19,578 nt of DNA from an uncultured Lentisphaeria bacterium. Lineage in GTDB: Bacteria > Verrucomicrobiota > Lentisphaeria > Victivallales > Victivallaceae. The notes beneath the pieces were generated by a model. It worked only from the letters and a program-made list of their open reading frames with translations. It made no database searches and had not been told where the DNA came from. Location: positions 1-19,578 of the forward strand of contig CALABZ010000393.1 in the NCBI GenBank assembly GCA_937888615.1, in the 5' to 3' direction. Shown here one piece after another: positions 11,731-19,391 of the stretch (position 1 is the stretch's first letter; each line of letters begins with the position of its first letter). Position numbers and translations under genes: made by a program.

Positions 11731-13425
11731 ATGAATGCAGAAACAATCATTCGGAACATGGACAAGCTGCGGGCGGACCGATCGCTGTTGAATTCCCGGC
11801 TGGAGGAGGTCAGCAATTACGCGGTGCCGGAGAAGTGCGGAAATTTCTTTGACTCCGCGCTGATCAACCAGGACGGCGAGGACAAACCGCGCGACGTGAT
11901 CATCGATATCGTCAGCGAAGCGAACTCCACGTTTGCCAATGGGATGTTTTCAAATCTCTGCCCGCCGGGGGTCAAGTCCTTCCATTACAGCCCTGTCGGA
12001 GAGAATGCGAAAGACAATAAGACGATCCGGGACTGGTTCAGCGCCGCGTCGCAGACGGTGTTTGAACTGATGGGGAAGAGTAATTTTACGACCGAGATCA
12101 GCGAGGCGTTCGAGGATTTCGGCTGGGCTGGCACGGTGAACACGGCGATCGAGGAAGACCCGCAGCGGGTATTCCGGTTCATGACGTATCACATTTCGGA
12201 ATACTATATCCGGGAGGATGCGAACAAGATCATCGATCAGGTGTACCGGGAGTTCAAACAGTCCGCGCTCCAGATTGTCGGAAAATACAATCTGCCGGAC
12301 GATGATATCCCGGAGAAGATTGCGAGCGATGCGAAAAGCTCCGAATACAGCAGCAACGGCAAGCAGTACACGCTGATACACGTTGTTTACCCGAACCCGG
12401 ATTTCCGCAAGCTGAACGATGACGGGGAGCCGATGGTCGGCAATAAGCATAAGGCGTGGCGTTCCGTCACAGTATGCCGGGAGACTAAATCGATCATCCG
12501 CGACAGCGGCATGGACCATATGCCGTACTGTGTGGCGCGTCTCCAGAAACGTTCAAAATCGGCTTACGGGTTCTCGCCGGGTCTGCGGGTGCGTCGAAGC
12601 GCGGGGATTCTAAATCAGGCGATCAATGCCATTCTGATGGGTGGCCAGCGGGCGATCGATCCGCCGCCAATGCTGGACGTGTCCGCGTACAAAGGCGGTT
12701 TGAAGCCTACGTTCTACAATTATCCGGGCGCGGTGAACCTGTATGACAGTGCTGGCGGAGCGAAGCCGCCAAGTTTTGCGCCGGTACCGACTAATTTTCC
12801 GGTCGGGTTGGAACTGGTGCAGATGTTCGAGAAGGACGTGCACGGCGCATACATGGTGAATCTCTTCCAGATGCTCCAGCAGCTTTCGGAAAATACCAAC
12901 CGAGACAAAACGGCTTATGAAGTCATGCAGTTGGTTTCGGAGAAGTACACGATGATTATTCCGGTGGTCGCGCGGATCATCGAGGAGTATTTTCAGTCGC
13001 TTCATATCAAGGCGTTTTATATGGCCTATAACGCAGGGAAGCTCGGCGTTGCGCCGAAAGGGTTGCTCGATGAGAACGGTAATTTCGACGTCGATGTGAC
13101 GTTTGACTCGCCGCTGGCGCTGGCGGCGCAGCGTAGCCAGCTCAAATCCGTGTTCGACGCCTCGGCGGCGGTCCTGCAGATCGACCAGCAGGGGCTTGAC
13201 TGGTTGAATCTGGATAAATTCACCCAATTCGTATTCGAAAGCTACGGCGTGTCCGGGGATTTCATGCGAAGCGAAACAGAGGTGCAGCAGATTCGGGAAG
13301 CCCGCCAGAAAGCGATGCAGGAACAGCTTGCACAGCAGCAGATGGCGGACGTAGCCAAAGCCCAGGACTTGAACAAGGCTCCGGAGGGAGGATCGATCGC
13401 CTCGATGGTCGGAGGTACGTTATGA
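11731..13425 (+). CDS. Portal / head-tail connector protein (T7 gp8-like)
   Basis: 564 residues, the usual length for podovirus head-tail connectors. Recognised features are an N-terminal R.xLLNSRLEEVSNYAVPE region, EANSTFANGMFSNLCPPG (about 63-80, the typical anxlaagm.s.l.ppg.pWF motif), DFGWAGTVNTAIEED, then RSKSAYGFSPGLRVRRSAGI (the GRSPGMxxLpdi-type segment). The later half has LFQMLQQLSENTNRDKTAYE with NxTAxEV-type residues, and a Gln-rich helical tail. It forms the dodecameric gate for DNA entry and tail attachment. It overlaps the next gene by 4 bp (ATGA). Confidence 0.92.
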   Translation: MNAETIIRNMDKLRADRSLLNSRLEEVSNYAVPEKCGNFFDSALINQDGEDKPRDVIIDIVSEANSTFANGMFSNLCPPGVKSFHYSPVGENAKDNKTIRDWFSAASQTVFELMGKSNFTTEISEAFEDFGWAGTVNTAIEEDPQRVFRFMTYHISEYYIREDANKIIDQVYREFKQSALQIVGKYNLPDDDIPEKIASDAKSSEYSSNGKQYTLIHVVYPNPDFRKLNDDGEPMVGNKHKAWRSVTVCRETKSIIRDSGMDHMPYCVARLQKRSKSAYGFSPGLRVRRSAGILNQAINAILMGGQRAIDPPPMLDVSAYKGGLKPTFYNYPGAVNLYDSAGGAKPPSFAPVPTNFPVGLELVQMFEKDVHGAYMVNLFQMLQQLSENTNRDKTAYEVMQLVSEKYTMIIPVVARIIEEYFQSLHIKAFYMAYNAGKLGVAPKGLLDENGNFDVDVTFDSPLALAAQRSQLKSVFDASAAVLQIDQQGLDWLNLDKFTQFVFESYGVSGDFMRSETEVQQIREARQKAMQEQLAQQQMADVAKAQDLNKAPEGGSIASMVGGTL

Positions 13426-13706
13426 TCCTGCAGATTTCAGACCGGGAAGCGATCGACTTCATCCGTTCGATGCGGAAAAGCGACGGCGGCCGGGCGGCTC
13501 TGGCGCTGATCGGACGGATGGCCGGTGCAAAAGACGTTGCCTATGTTCCTGGACGGTCGCCGGAAGAAGTCGCTTACGTTTGCGGCAAACAGCAATTGTA
13601 TCGGGATATCGAGGAGCTTTCCTCTGAAAATCCCGATTGGGATGAAATAGACAAGAAAGAGCGCGAACAGCGCAAAAAACAGGAGGACTATAATGGTCGA
13701 TTATGA
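13422..13706 (+). CDS. Small head-module protein, Bbp19-like
   Basis: 94 residues. DREAIDFIRSMRKSDGGRAA then LALIGRMAG and RSPEEVAYVCGKQQLYRDIEEL resemble the small Bbp19-type phage proteins (f...f.t.dGrrvL..l......f.....d....a...Gr..l...i), found between portal and scaffold in podovirus-like genomes. The similarity is by pattern only. The C-terminus is charged (KKEREQRKKQED). The ATG at 13422 overlaps the portal stop; it ends with an overlap into the next gene. The function is unknown, with a head-assembly role inferred from position. Confidence 0.6.
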   Translation: MILQISDREAIDFIRSMRKSDGGRAALALIGRMAGAKDVAYVPGRSPEEVAYVCGKQQLYRDIEELSSENPDWDEIDKKEREQRKKQEDYNGRL

Positions 13707-14064
13707 AATCAGGGACGGAAAAGATGTGTTCCGGGAAGGCGAAAAGGTTGCTTCCTTTGACAAGTCCGGCGAAGTGATCATGGAACCGGGAATGGAGCGG
13801 TTTATTTCCCCGGTCCAGGAGCGGGTGAAACTCTATTTGGATACAGCGGCGTCGGCTGAAACGTCGACATTGGTCAAGGCGGGAAAAGATGATGTTCGCC
13901 CGGAAAAAATCACGACGGTCCGGCAGTTGATCGACGCCATGCAGCCGTATGTCACTGAACAGTGCCCGAAGATGCGGCCGTGGCTCGGTGACGAAGACCC
14001 GGACGTCAAAGACTGGCTGCAGAAGCATGACGACGTGCGTCTCAACGTACTGCGCGGGAGGTAA
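13693..14064 (+). CDS. Hypothetical protein between portal and scaffold
   Basis: 123 residues, unrecognised. The first ~45 residues look like a small beta hairpin fold (YEIRDGKDVFREGEKVASFDK, EVIMEPGMER). The rest is helical with VRQLIDAMQPYVTEQCPKMR and a WLGDEDPDVKDWLQKH segment. AGGAGG (13681-13686) supports ATG 13693, and it overlaps the previous gene by 14 bp. Its place among head genes suggests a minor capsid or assembly factor, but no motif proves this. Confidence 0.6.
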   Translation: MVDYEIRDGKDVFREGEKVASFDKSGEVIMEPGMERFISPVQERVKLYLDTAASAETSTLVKAGKDDVRPEKITTVRQLIDAMQPYVTEQCPKMRPWLGDEDPDVKDWLQKHDDVRLNVLRGR

Positions 14065-14067
14065 CAT

Positions 14068-14934
14068 ATGTCTTTGATGGATATTCCCGATAATGACGGC
14101 GCCGCGGTCGAACAGCCGCAGGGCGGAGCCGAACAGCAGAATCCGCCGGCGGAACAGTCGCAACAGCAGGTCCAGCAGGTTCAGCAGCAGCCGAAGGACT
14201 GGCGGAGCGAACTTCCGGAGGAACTGCGGAGCGATCCCGCGTTCGAATCGCTGAAAACGTTGCCGGATTTGGCGAAATCGTACCTGAACACCAAAAAGCT
14301 TGTTGGAAAAAAGACAGTCGGCTTGCCGGATCAGAATTCTTCCGCCGAAGAATGGGGAAAGTTCTGGGATTCGTTGGGCCGCCCCTCGGCTCCAGAGCGT
14401 TACGAGCTCCAGCGCAACGGAGAAATCCCGAAAGAGATGATCGACGAAGCCGGGGCGAAACGGTTGATGGCAAAAGCGCACGAACTGGGGATCACCAAAT
14501 CCCAGTTGCAGGGACTGACCGAGGAGTTCGACTCGCAGTTGCTGGAGGGTTTCAAATCCGGCCAGACGGCGGAGGCGGAACGGCAGGCGGCGGGCGTGGC
14601 GCGGCTCCGGAAGGCGTGGGGCAATGAAGTGCAGTCCCGGGCGTACCGCGCCGAACAGACGTTGAACACCATCGACCCGGAAGGGAAGATCGACCGCGAA
14701 GCGCTGAAAGGAAATCCGGAAGTCTTGATGCTGCTGGACAGTTTCGCGTCGCGGGTGCTCGGCGACAAGTTGCCCGAAGTCAACGGCGAACAGACCAATC
14801 TGGCGGAGCGTGCCTCTCAACTGCGCGCCCATCCGGCGTTCTCCAATGAAAACCATCAGGATCATGCCAGGATTATGGCAGACTTGAAAATCGTGATGCA
14901 GCAGATTTCCGCTCAAAAGCAGCGGCGGCGCTGA
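14068..14934 (+). CDS. Capsid scaffolding protein
   Basis: 288 residues. A Gln/Glu/Pro-rich N-terminus (QSQQQVQQVQQQPKDWRSEL) leads into LPEELRSDPAFESLKTLPDL, the classic scaffold start (lpe.lr.dpsl..f.dl..LaksYl..kkl.g). Next come VGLPDQNSSAEEWGKFWDSL (GR.S.P..Y) and long amphipathic helices, with a basic end (AQKQRRR). This is typical of phage scaffold/assembly proteins encoded just upstream of the major capsid protein. It would be internal to the procapsid and expelled on maturation. GGGAGG lies upstream of ATG 14068. It is followed by a 257-bp non-coding gap before the capsid gene. Confidence 0.85.
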   Translation: MSLMDIPDNDGAAVEQPQGGAEQQNPPAEQSQQQVQQVQQQPKDWRSELPEELRSDPAFESLKTLPDLAKSYLNTKKLVGKKTVGLPDQNSSAEEWGKFWDSLGRPSAPERYELQRNGEIPKEMIDEAGAKRLMAKAHELGITKSQLQGLTEEFDSQLLEGFKSGQTAEAERQAAGVARLRKAWGNEVQSRAYRAEQTLNTIDPEGKIDREALKGNPEVLMLLDSFASRVLGDKLPEVNGEQTNLAERASQLRAHPAFSNENHQDHARIMADLKIVMQQISAQKQRRR

Positions 14935-14941
14935 AAAAATC

Positions 14942-14978
14942 AAAAAAAGTTAAAAAGGGGGCTTGAATAACTTTTTTT
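14942..14978 (+). terminator. Weak AT-rich terminator-like hairpin overlapping promoter copy 2
   Basis: AAAAAAAGTTA (14942-14952) and TAACTTTTTTT (14968-14978) form an 11-bp inverted repeat with a 15-nt loop, the 3' arm ending in the T-run. It lies 7 bp after the scaffold stop. The stem is almost all A-T, so it would be a weak terminator, and the same T-run belongs to the promoter-like block. Copy 1 has no matching left arm. Confidence 0.35.
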
Positions 14979-14992
14979 GGTCGATCCAATAT
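14961..14992 (+). promoter_or_regulatory. Late promoter-like element, copy 2 (capsid operon)
   Basis: 31 of 32 positions are identical to 8964-8995; the one change is T to G at the end of the T-run. TTGAAT is at 14963-14968 and CAATAT at 14987-14992, 18 bp apart. Both copies are followed within a few bases by ATATGNGGG. A start site about 7 bp past CAATAT falls near 14999-15000, exactly where the long hairpin begins. It gives the capsid and tail genes a second, internal start. Confidence 0.65.
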
Positions 14993-14999
14993 AGATATG

Positions 15000-15049
15000 C
15001 GGGAGGCGTCGGTCCGGTCCCCACCCCCTCTACCGGACCGCGTCTCCCG
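15000..15049 (+). other. Strong GC-rich 5'-leader hairpin upstream of the capsid gene
   Basis: CGGGAGGCG-T-CGGTCCGGT (15000-15018) pairs with ACCGGACCGCGTCTCCCG (15032-15049). That is an 18-bp stem with one bulged T and one G-U pair, and a 13-nt C-rich loop. No U-run follows, so it is not a terminator. Placed at the predicted transcript start, it would give the capsid mRNA a 5'-terminal stem-loop, a known way to protect mRNA from decay. A ribonuclease processing site is the alternative. The remaining leader, 15050-15191, contains no gene I can support. Confidence 0.75.
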
Positions 15050-15191
15050 GAGTTGATTCAGACCCGGAAAAGCGAACAACAAAATTACCAGACTATCCTG
15101 CCTTACGGTTGCGACCTGGTTGCGTTACTGCTTGATGGACTATCTGGCACAAACCATTAGTCATTCAATCAAAACACAACCAGGAGGCATC

Positions 15192-16112
15192 ATGCCTGAA
15201 ATCACAATCGAACAATGGTATATTGATACCTACGAACAGAATGTGCTGCACGGCCTGCAGCAGAAAGAATCCCGCCTTGAACCCTATGTCCGTTCCGTCG
15301 AACTGAAAGGCGAAAAACGCCGTTTCAATTACCTCGGTTCCCGGACCATGAAGGAAATCAAGGGAAAGTGGGAAGACACCGAGATCGAAGACAGCAAGCA
15401 CAAGGTGCGCTGGGTTTTCGACAAAAGATTCGGCGATGCGTTTTCCATGGACGAAAACGATATCGAATACGCATTCACCGATCCTACTTCCGATATGACG
15501 GTGGCGGGGATCAACGCCGCGCTCCGGCTGAAAGACGAATTGATCATCAAGGCGTTTTACGGCAATGCGATCGAAGGCCATGACGCCGACGAAATCGCCG
15601 CGTATCCGAGCACCCAGCGGCTGAATATCCAGCTCGGCAGTCCTGCCAGCGGCGCAGCCAATCAGGGGCTTAACATCGAAAAGCTCAAGATGGCAGCGTT
15701 CTATTTGGACCGCGCGGAAACCAACCCGGATGACACCCGTATTTTCACCTGTACCGCCTACCAGATCAAGAACATGCTGGACCAAATCGAGGCGACCAGC
15801 GCCGATTACACGCCGGTCAAGGCGCTGTACGAGGGCAAAGTGGATCACTTCATGGGCTTCAAATTTGTGAAGACCCAGCTTCTGCCGTGGGCGGCCAATA
15901 TCCGTTCCTGCACTGCGTTCACCAGTTCCGCCATGGGATTGGCGATCCGCAAGGGCATCACGGTGAAGTCCGCTTCCGTTCCGACCAAGAATTTCGACTT
16001 GCTGACGCAGCTTCAGATGCGCGGCGGCGCGGTCCGTATCTACGATAAGGGCGTGGTCGATATTCCCTGTGCCGAGCCCGAAGAATATCTGGCTTCCAGC
16101 GACGAATTCTAA
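15192..16112 (+). CDS. Major capsid protein
   Basis: 306 residues. PEITIEQWYIDTYEQNV, then VRSVELKGEKRRFNYLGSR, RWVFDKRFGDAFSMDENDIE, and LRLKDELIIKAFYGNAIEG match the podovirus-type capsid proteins (Phage_capsid_2-like). These have a mixed alpha/beta core presumed to be HK97-fold, with R....F.WD.....D.D-type strand motifs and an (A)RlkDe.ii.al.G helix. The later half has KMLDQIEAT-like and VKSASVPTKNFDLLTQLQMR segments typical of the end of the fold. ATG 15192 has AGGAGG at 15182-15187 and is preferred to the in-frame ATGs at 15120 and 15135, which lack an SD. It is first in its own transcript behind promoter copy 2, as suits the most abundant virion protein. Confidence 0.85.
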   Translation: MPEITIEQWYIDTYEQNVLHGLQQKESRLEPYVRSVELKGEKRRFNYLGSRTMKEIKGKWEDTEIEDSKHKVRWVFDKRFGDAFSMDENDIEYAFTDPTSDMTVAGINAALRLKDELIIKAFYGNAIEGHDADEIAAYPSTQRLNIQLGSPASGAANQGLNIEKLKMAAFYLDRAETNPDDTRIFTCTAYQIKNMLDQIEATSADYTPVKALYEGKVDHFMGFKFVKTQLLPWAANIRSCTAFTSSAMGLAIRKGITVKSASVPTKNFDLLTQLQMRGGAVRIYDKGVVDIPCAEPEEYLASSDEF

Positions 16113-16139
16113 GCCGATTTTAACCAAGGAGGTTTTATT

Positions 16140-16547
16140 ATGGCAGAATTGTATAAAAGCGACGGCATGGGCAACGAATCCAAGCCGACTGAACTCATTA
16201 ACCGTATCCAGCACGGCGGACACGTGCGGATGGATGTATGCAAATTCACTGCTCCGGCGGCGCTGGCGGTCGGGGACAAGATCGAGCTCTTCCGTCTGCC
16301 CGCCCGGTCAAAACTGCTCTTAAGCCAGTGTTATATCGCCAGTGCGGCGACGGTGTCGCTGAAACTGGTTGGTTACACCGGCGGTGTGGCGGCTTCGGCG
16401 CACGCTTCGCTGGCGGCGGCGGGAACGGCGCTGGATACGGCGGTGGAAACGACCGGCAAGGTGTTGGTGGCGGAAGTTACTTCCGGCACTCCGGCCGCTG
16501 ATTCGGTGATTTATTTCGGAATCGCCTACGTGACCTCGGTCGGGTGA
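16140..16547 (+). CDS. Head decoration-like structural protein
   Basis: 135 residues, Ala/Val/Gly-rich after a short polar start. LAVGDKIELFRLPARSKLLLSQC then a series of strands (TVSLKLVGYTG, TALDTAVETTGKVLVAEV, SVIYFGIAYVTSVG) suggests an all-beta, jelly-roll-like protein. These often sit just after the capsid gene as a decoration or minor capsid protein. GGAGG and a short spacer precede the ATG. Identification is by position and composition; no specific family is recognised. Confidence 0.6.
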   Translation: MAELYKSDGMGNESKPTELINRIQHGGHVRMDVCKFTAPAALAVGDKIELFRLPARSKLLLSQCYIASAATVSLKLVGYTGGVAASAHASLAAAGTALDTAVETTGKVLVAEVTSGTPAADSVIYFGIAYVTSVG

Positions 16548-16555
16548 GGTGATGC

Positions 16556-17131
16556 ATGAGGAGCAAGGTTGATATTTACAATGGCGCTCTGCAGCGCATC
16601 GGCGTCCGGCCCCTCGTCGGCACTTCCGACGAACGAGACGAAGCGGTGGCCTGCGGTCGGTCTTATGAGGCCGCCGTGGAAATGGTGCTGTCAGCGAATA
16701 ACTTCCAATGCTCCATCCGGCGCGCCCGGCTGGCCCGTCTGGCCGAGGCGCCGGTATTCGGTTTTACGTATCAGTACGAATTGCCCGCCGACTTCCTGCA
16801 CCTGGTGGAATTGAACCGCCCGGACGAACGCGGGGACGGCGGCGGTTACTCCATCGAATCCGGGAACCGGATGCTGTATTCCGGCGAAATCTGCGAAATC
16901 ATCTATGTGCGCCGAATCGACAATCCGGCGGAATTCTCGCCGGAGGTGGCGCGGTGCGTGGTACTGGCGCTGGCCTCGTTGATTATCCCGCAGTTCTCCG
17001 AAAATCCCGACGCCGGAATCAATATCCTGAACGAACTGGAACAGGTCGCCCTGCCGCGGGCCCGGACCGCAGACAATATGCAGGCAAGCATGTTCCGGGG
17101 TCGCCGGTTCTGGACGGAAAATTTAAGCTGA
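16556..17131 (+). CDS. Tail tubular protein A-like adaptor (T7 gp11-like)
   Basis: 191 residues. IYNGALQRIGVRPLVGTSDE near the start, ACGRSYEAAVEMVLSANNFQ and FTYQYELPADFLHLVEL (about 65-85) are the signature of gp11-type adaptor proteins (aLn.lG..pi....d....a..l..l Y......lL...pW.fa..r..L...........y.Y.LP.dcLrv). The C-terminal part is helical (VARCVVLALASLIIPQF). It forms the ring joining portal to tail nozzle. The SD is GTGAGGTG. Order after capsid and before nozzle agrees with podovirus tails. Confidence 0.88.
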   Translation: MRSKVDIYNGALQRIGVRPLVGTSDERDEAVACGRSYEAAVEMVLSANNFQCSIRRARLARLAEAPVFGFTYQYELPADFLHLVELNRPDERGDGGGYSIESGNRMLYSGEICEIIYVRRIDNPAEFSPEVARCVVLALASLIIPQFSENPDAGINILNELEQVALPRARTADNMQASMFRGRRFWTENLS

Positions 17132-17144
17132 CGGAGAAATAACG

Positions 17145-19391
17145 ATGGCCGGAATCAATAGTTTCAATGCTGGCGAATTGAGTCCGCTTTTGCGGTATAG
17201 ACCCGATTTCGACAAATACTCCTCCGGTTCGGCATGGCTAGAGAACTTTTGGGTACTGCCGCAGGGCGGGATCGAAAACCGGCCAGGCACTGAATTTATT
17301 GCCTTTGCCAAATATCCGGAGAAGAAAGTAAAGCTGGTTCGTTTCGAATTCAACGCCGACCAGGTGGAAATGCTGGAGTTCGGCGACAAGTACGCCCGGG
17401 TGATCGGCACGGAAACGGAGGTCGTCACCCCCTACGATCACGAAAAGCTCCGCAAGCTCAAGTTTATCCAATCGGGCGACGTGTTGTACCTGGTACATCC
17501 GGAGTATCCCCCGGCACGGTTGAGCCGTTACGCGAATGACGACTGGCGTTACGAGATGATCGAGTTCCGCTATGGTCCGTTCATGGAGGAGAACGCGACC
17601 GAAACCAAAGTCACCGCGTCCGGCGTGTCCGGTGCGATCACCGTGACGGCGGACGGGGATATCTTCGAGGCGGACGTGGAAGGGATGCTTCTGGAAATCA
17701 TTCATCCGAATATGAATACCAGTCTGGCTCATAAATTCAATGACGACAATCTCACCGGCGGCGAAGGTGTTTCCGATACGCTGGAGATTTCCGATACGTG
17801 GACGCTGACCACGACCGGAGGCTGGTACGGTACGCTGTATCTGCAGCGGAGCTTCGACAACGGAACCACCTGGCAGGATTACCGGGACTTCACCAGCGCC
17901 CAGGATCAAAACTTTTCATCCGAGGGCGAAGAGGCCCGCGAAAACGTACTGTACCGGTTGAAAATGACGAACTGGACGGCCTCGACTGAATCAGTAGAGT
18001 ACGGTTGCAGTTGTACGCTGTCGGTACAGGAGTACTGGGTGCACGGCATTGTGCGGATCGACGGCGTGACCGACGCCCGGACCGTCACCGGGACGGTGAT
18101 CGAACCGATCGCTAACACCGACGCCACCGCCGACTGGGCGTTCGGCGCCTGGAACAGCCGGAACGGTTATCCGGCTTGCGTCTGTTTTTATCAGGATAGG
18201 CTTTGTTTCGCCAATACAAGCAGGGAGCCGCAGACAATCTGGCTCTCCGCCACCGGCGATTATTATAATTTCAAGGCGGGCGACGATGCGGACATGGCGA
18301 TGACTTACACCATCCGGACCCAGCAGGTGAACGCGATCAGTTGGATGCTTCCCTCGAAAAAGGGGATCATCATCGGCACGGTCGGCGGCGAAGGCATTCT
18401 GGCGCCGGTGGACGAAGCGGAACCCCTGCACCCCGGCAACCGGCAGTATTCGCCGGAGACCGAATACGGCAGTACCGATATTCCGGCGGTGATGGTGAAT
18501 GACGTGATCCTGTTCATCCAGCGCGGCCGGGAACATGTGCGGGAACTTTCCTACAACTGGGAGAGCGAAGGGTATCTGTCGCCGGACATGTCGATTCTTG
18601 CCGAACATATTCTGCGCGGCGGCGCGACCGAGGCGGCGTTCCGCCCGCTGCCGTTCCCGGTAATCTATTTCGTCCGGGCGGACGGGGAGTTGATTGGGTT
18701 TACCTACGAACGCATGCAAAACGTCGTCGCCTGGCACCGGCATGTAACGGCCGGAACGTTTGAATCGGTTTCAACATTGAAAACCGAGGACGGCGATCAG
18801 CTCTGGGTAGCGGTCCGGCGCAACGGCAAATGCTGTATCGAGCGCTTTTTCGATCGTGATTTCGACGGCCCGGCGGACGCGGCGTTCCTTGACTGCGCCA
18901 AATGGGCCTATGACGTACAGACCGTTACCGGGTTGGACCATCTTGAGGGTCTGACGGTCGAGGCGCTGGCGGACGGCGGGCAGGTTCAGAACCTGACGGT
19001 AACAAATGGCGAAGTCACGTTGCCGGATCATGCTGAGCGGGTACTGGTGGGGTTGCCGTATGTTTCCCGCTGTGAAACCATGCCCCTGGAAATGGTCGGA
19101 GAAACCGGCGTGACCATGGGGCAGTCCAAGAGAGTGACGCATGTCGATTTGATGTATTACCGGAGCCTCGGCGGCTGGGTCGGCTTGAGTACCAGCAACG
19201 GCCTGCAGGCGATCGATCATCGGCGCACGTATCACGCAATGGACAGCGTACCGCCGCTGCAGTCCGGGCAGTACCGGATCAACCGGGGAAGTTGTTACAC
19301 CAAAGAAGAAAGCGTAATTATCGAGCAGCGGGCGCCGCATCCGCTGACTATTCTGGCTATAAAATACAATATGGGGGTTTACGGCAAATGA
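17145..19391 (+). CDS. Tail nozzle / stabilization-like protein
   Basis: 748 residues. The N-terminus (INSFNAGELSPLLRYRPDFD, then YSSGSAWLENFWVLPQGGIE and RPGTEFIA) is the hallmark of the large podovirus-like nozzle/stabilization proteins (n.f..GelsP.l.gR.Dl..y..g...l.Nf...p.Ggv..RpGt.fv). It is followed by KLVRFEFNADQVEMLEFGD. Long beta-rich repeats follow, ending in YLSPDMSILAEHIL and YYRSLGGWVGLSTSN. It forms the lower tail tube through which DNA leaves. GAGAAATAACG precedes the ATG, giving a weak SD. The stop overlaps the next ATG (ATGA). Confidence 0.88.
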   Translation: MAGINSFNAGELSPLLRYRPDFDKYSSGSAWLENFWVLPQGGIENRPGTEFIAFAKYPEKKVKLVRFEFNADQVEMLEFGDKYARVIGTETEVVTPYDHEKLRKLKFIQSGDVLYLVHPEYPPARLSRYANDDWRYEMIEFRYGPFMEENATETKVTASGVSGAITVTADGDIFEADVEGMLLEIIHPNMNTSLAHKFNDDNLTGGEGVSDTLEISDTWTLTTTGGWYGTLYLQRSFDNGTTWQDYRDFTSAQDQNFSSEGEEARENVLYRLKMTNWTASTESVEYGCSCTLSVQEYWVHGIVRIDGVTDARTVTGTVIEPIANTDATADWAFGAWNSRNGYPACVCFYQDRLCFANTSREPQTIWLSATGDYYNFKAGDDADMAMTYTIRTQQVNAISWMLPSKKGIIIGTVGGEGILAPVDEAEPLHPGNRQYSPETEYGSTDIPAVMVNDVILFIQRGREHVRELSYNWESEGYLSPDMSILAEHILRGGATEAAFRPLPFPVIYFVRADGELIGFTYERMQNVVAWHRHVTAGTFESVSTLKTEDGDQLWVAVRRNGKCCIERFFDRDFDGPADAAFLDCAKWAYDVQTVTGLDHLEGLTVEALADGGQVQNLTVTNGEVTLPDHAERVLVGLPYVSRCETMPLEMVGETGVTMGQSKRVTHVDLMYYRSLGGWVGLSTSNGLQAIDHRRTYHAMDSVPPLQSGQYRINRGSCYTKEESVIIEQRAPHPLTILAIKYNMGVYGK

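Noticed and set aside
13459..14943. 494-residue open frame on the minus strand opposite the scaffold region
   Set aside because: It is antisense to three well-supported genes with SD sequences. Its translation is Arg/Phe/Leu/His-rich with no recognisable motif, as expected when the reverse strand of GC-biased codons stays open.
15109..15126. Direct repeat GGTTGCGA/GGTTGCGT in the capsid leader
   Set aside because: Only 7-8 bp long and two copies. This could easily occur by chance in a 257-bp gap.
15120..15191. Longer capsid protein from ATG 15120 or 15135
   Set aside because: In frame, but without an SD. The ATG at 15192 has AGGAGG correctly spaced, and the extra residues do not look like capsid sequence.
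15165..16223. 352-residue open frame on the minus strand opposite the capsid gene
   Set aside because: The capsid gene on the + strand has clear family motifs and AGGAGG. The antisense frame has no SD or motif.
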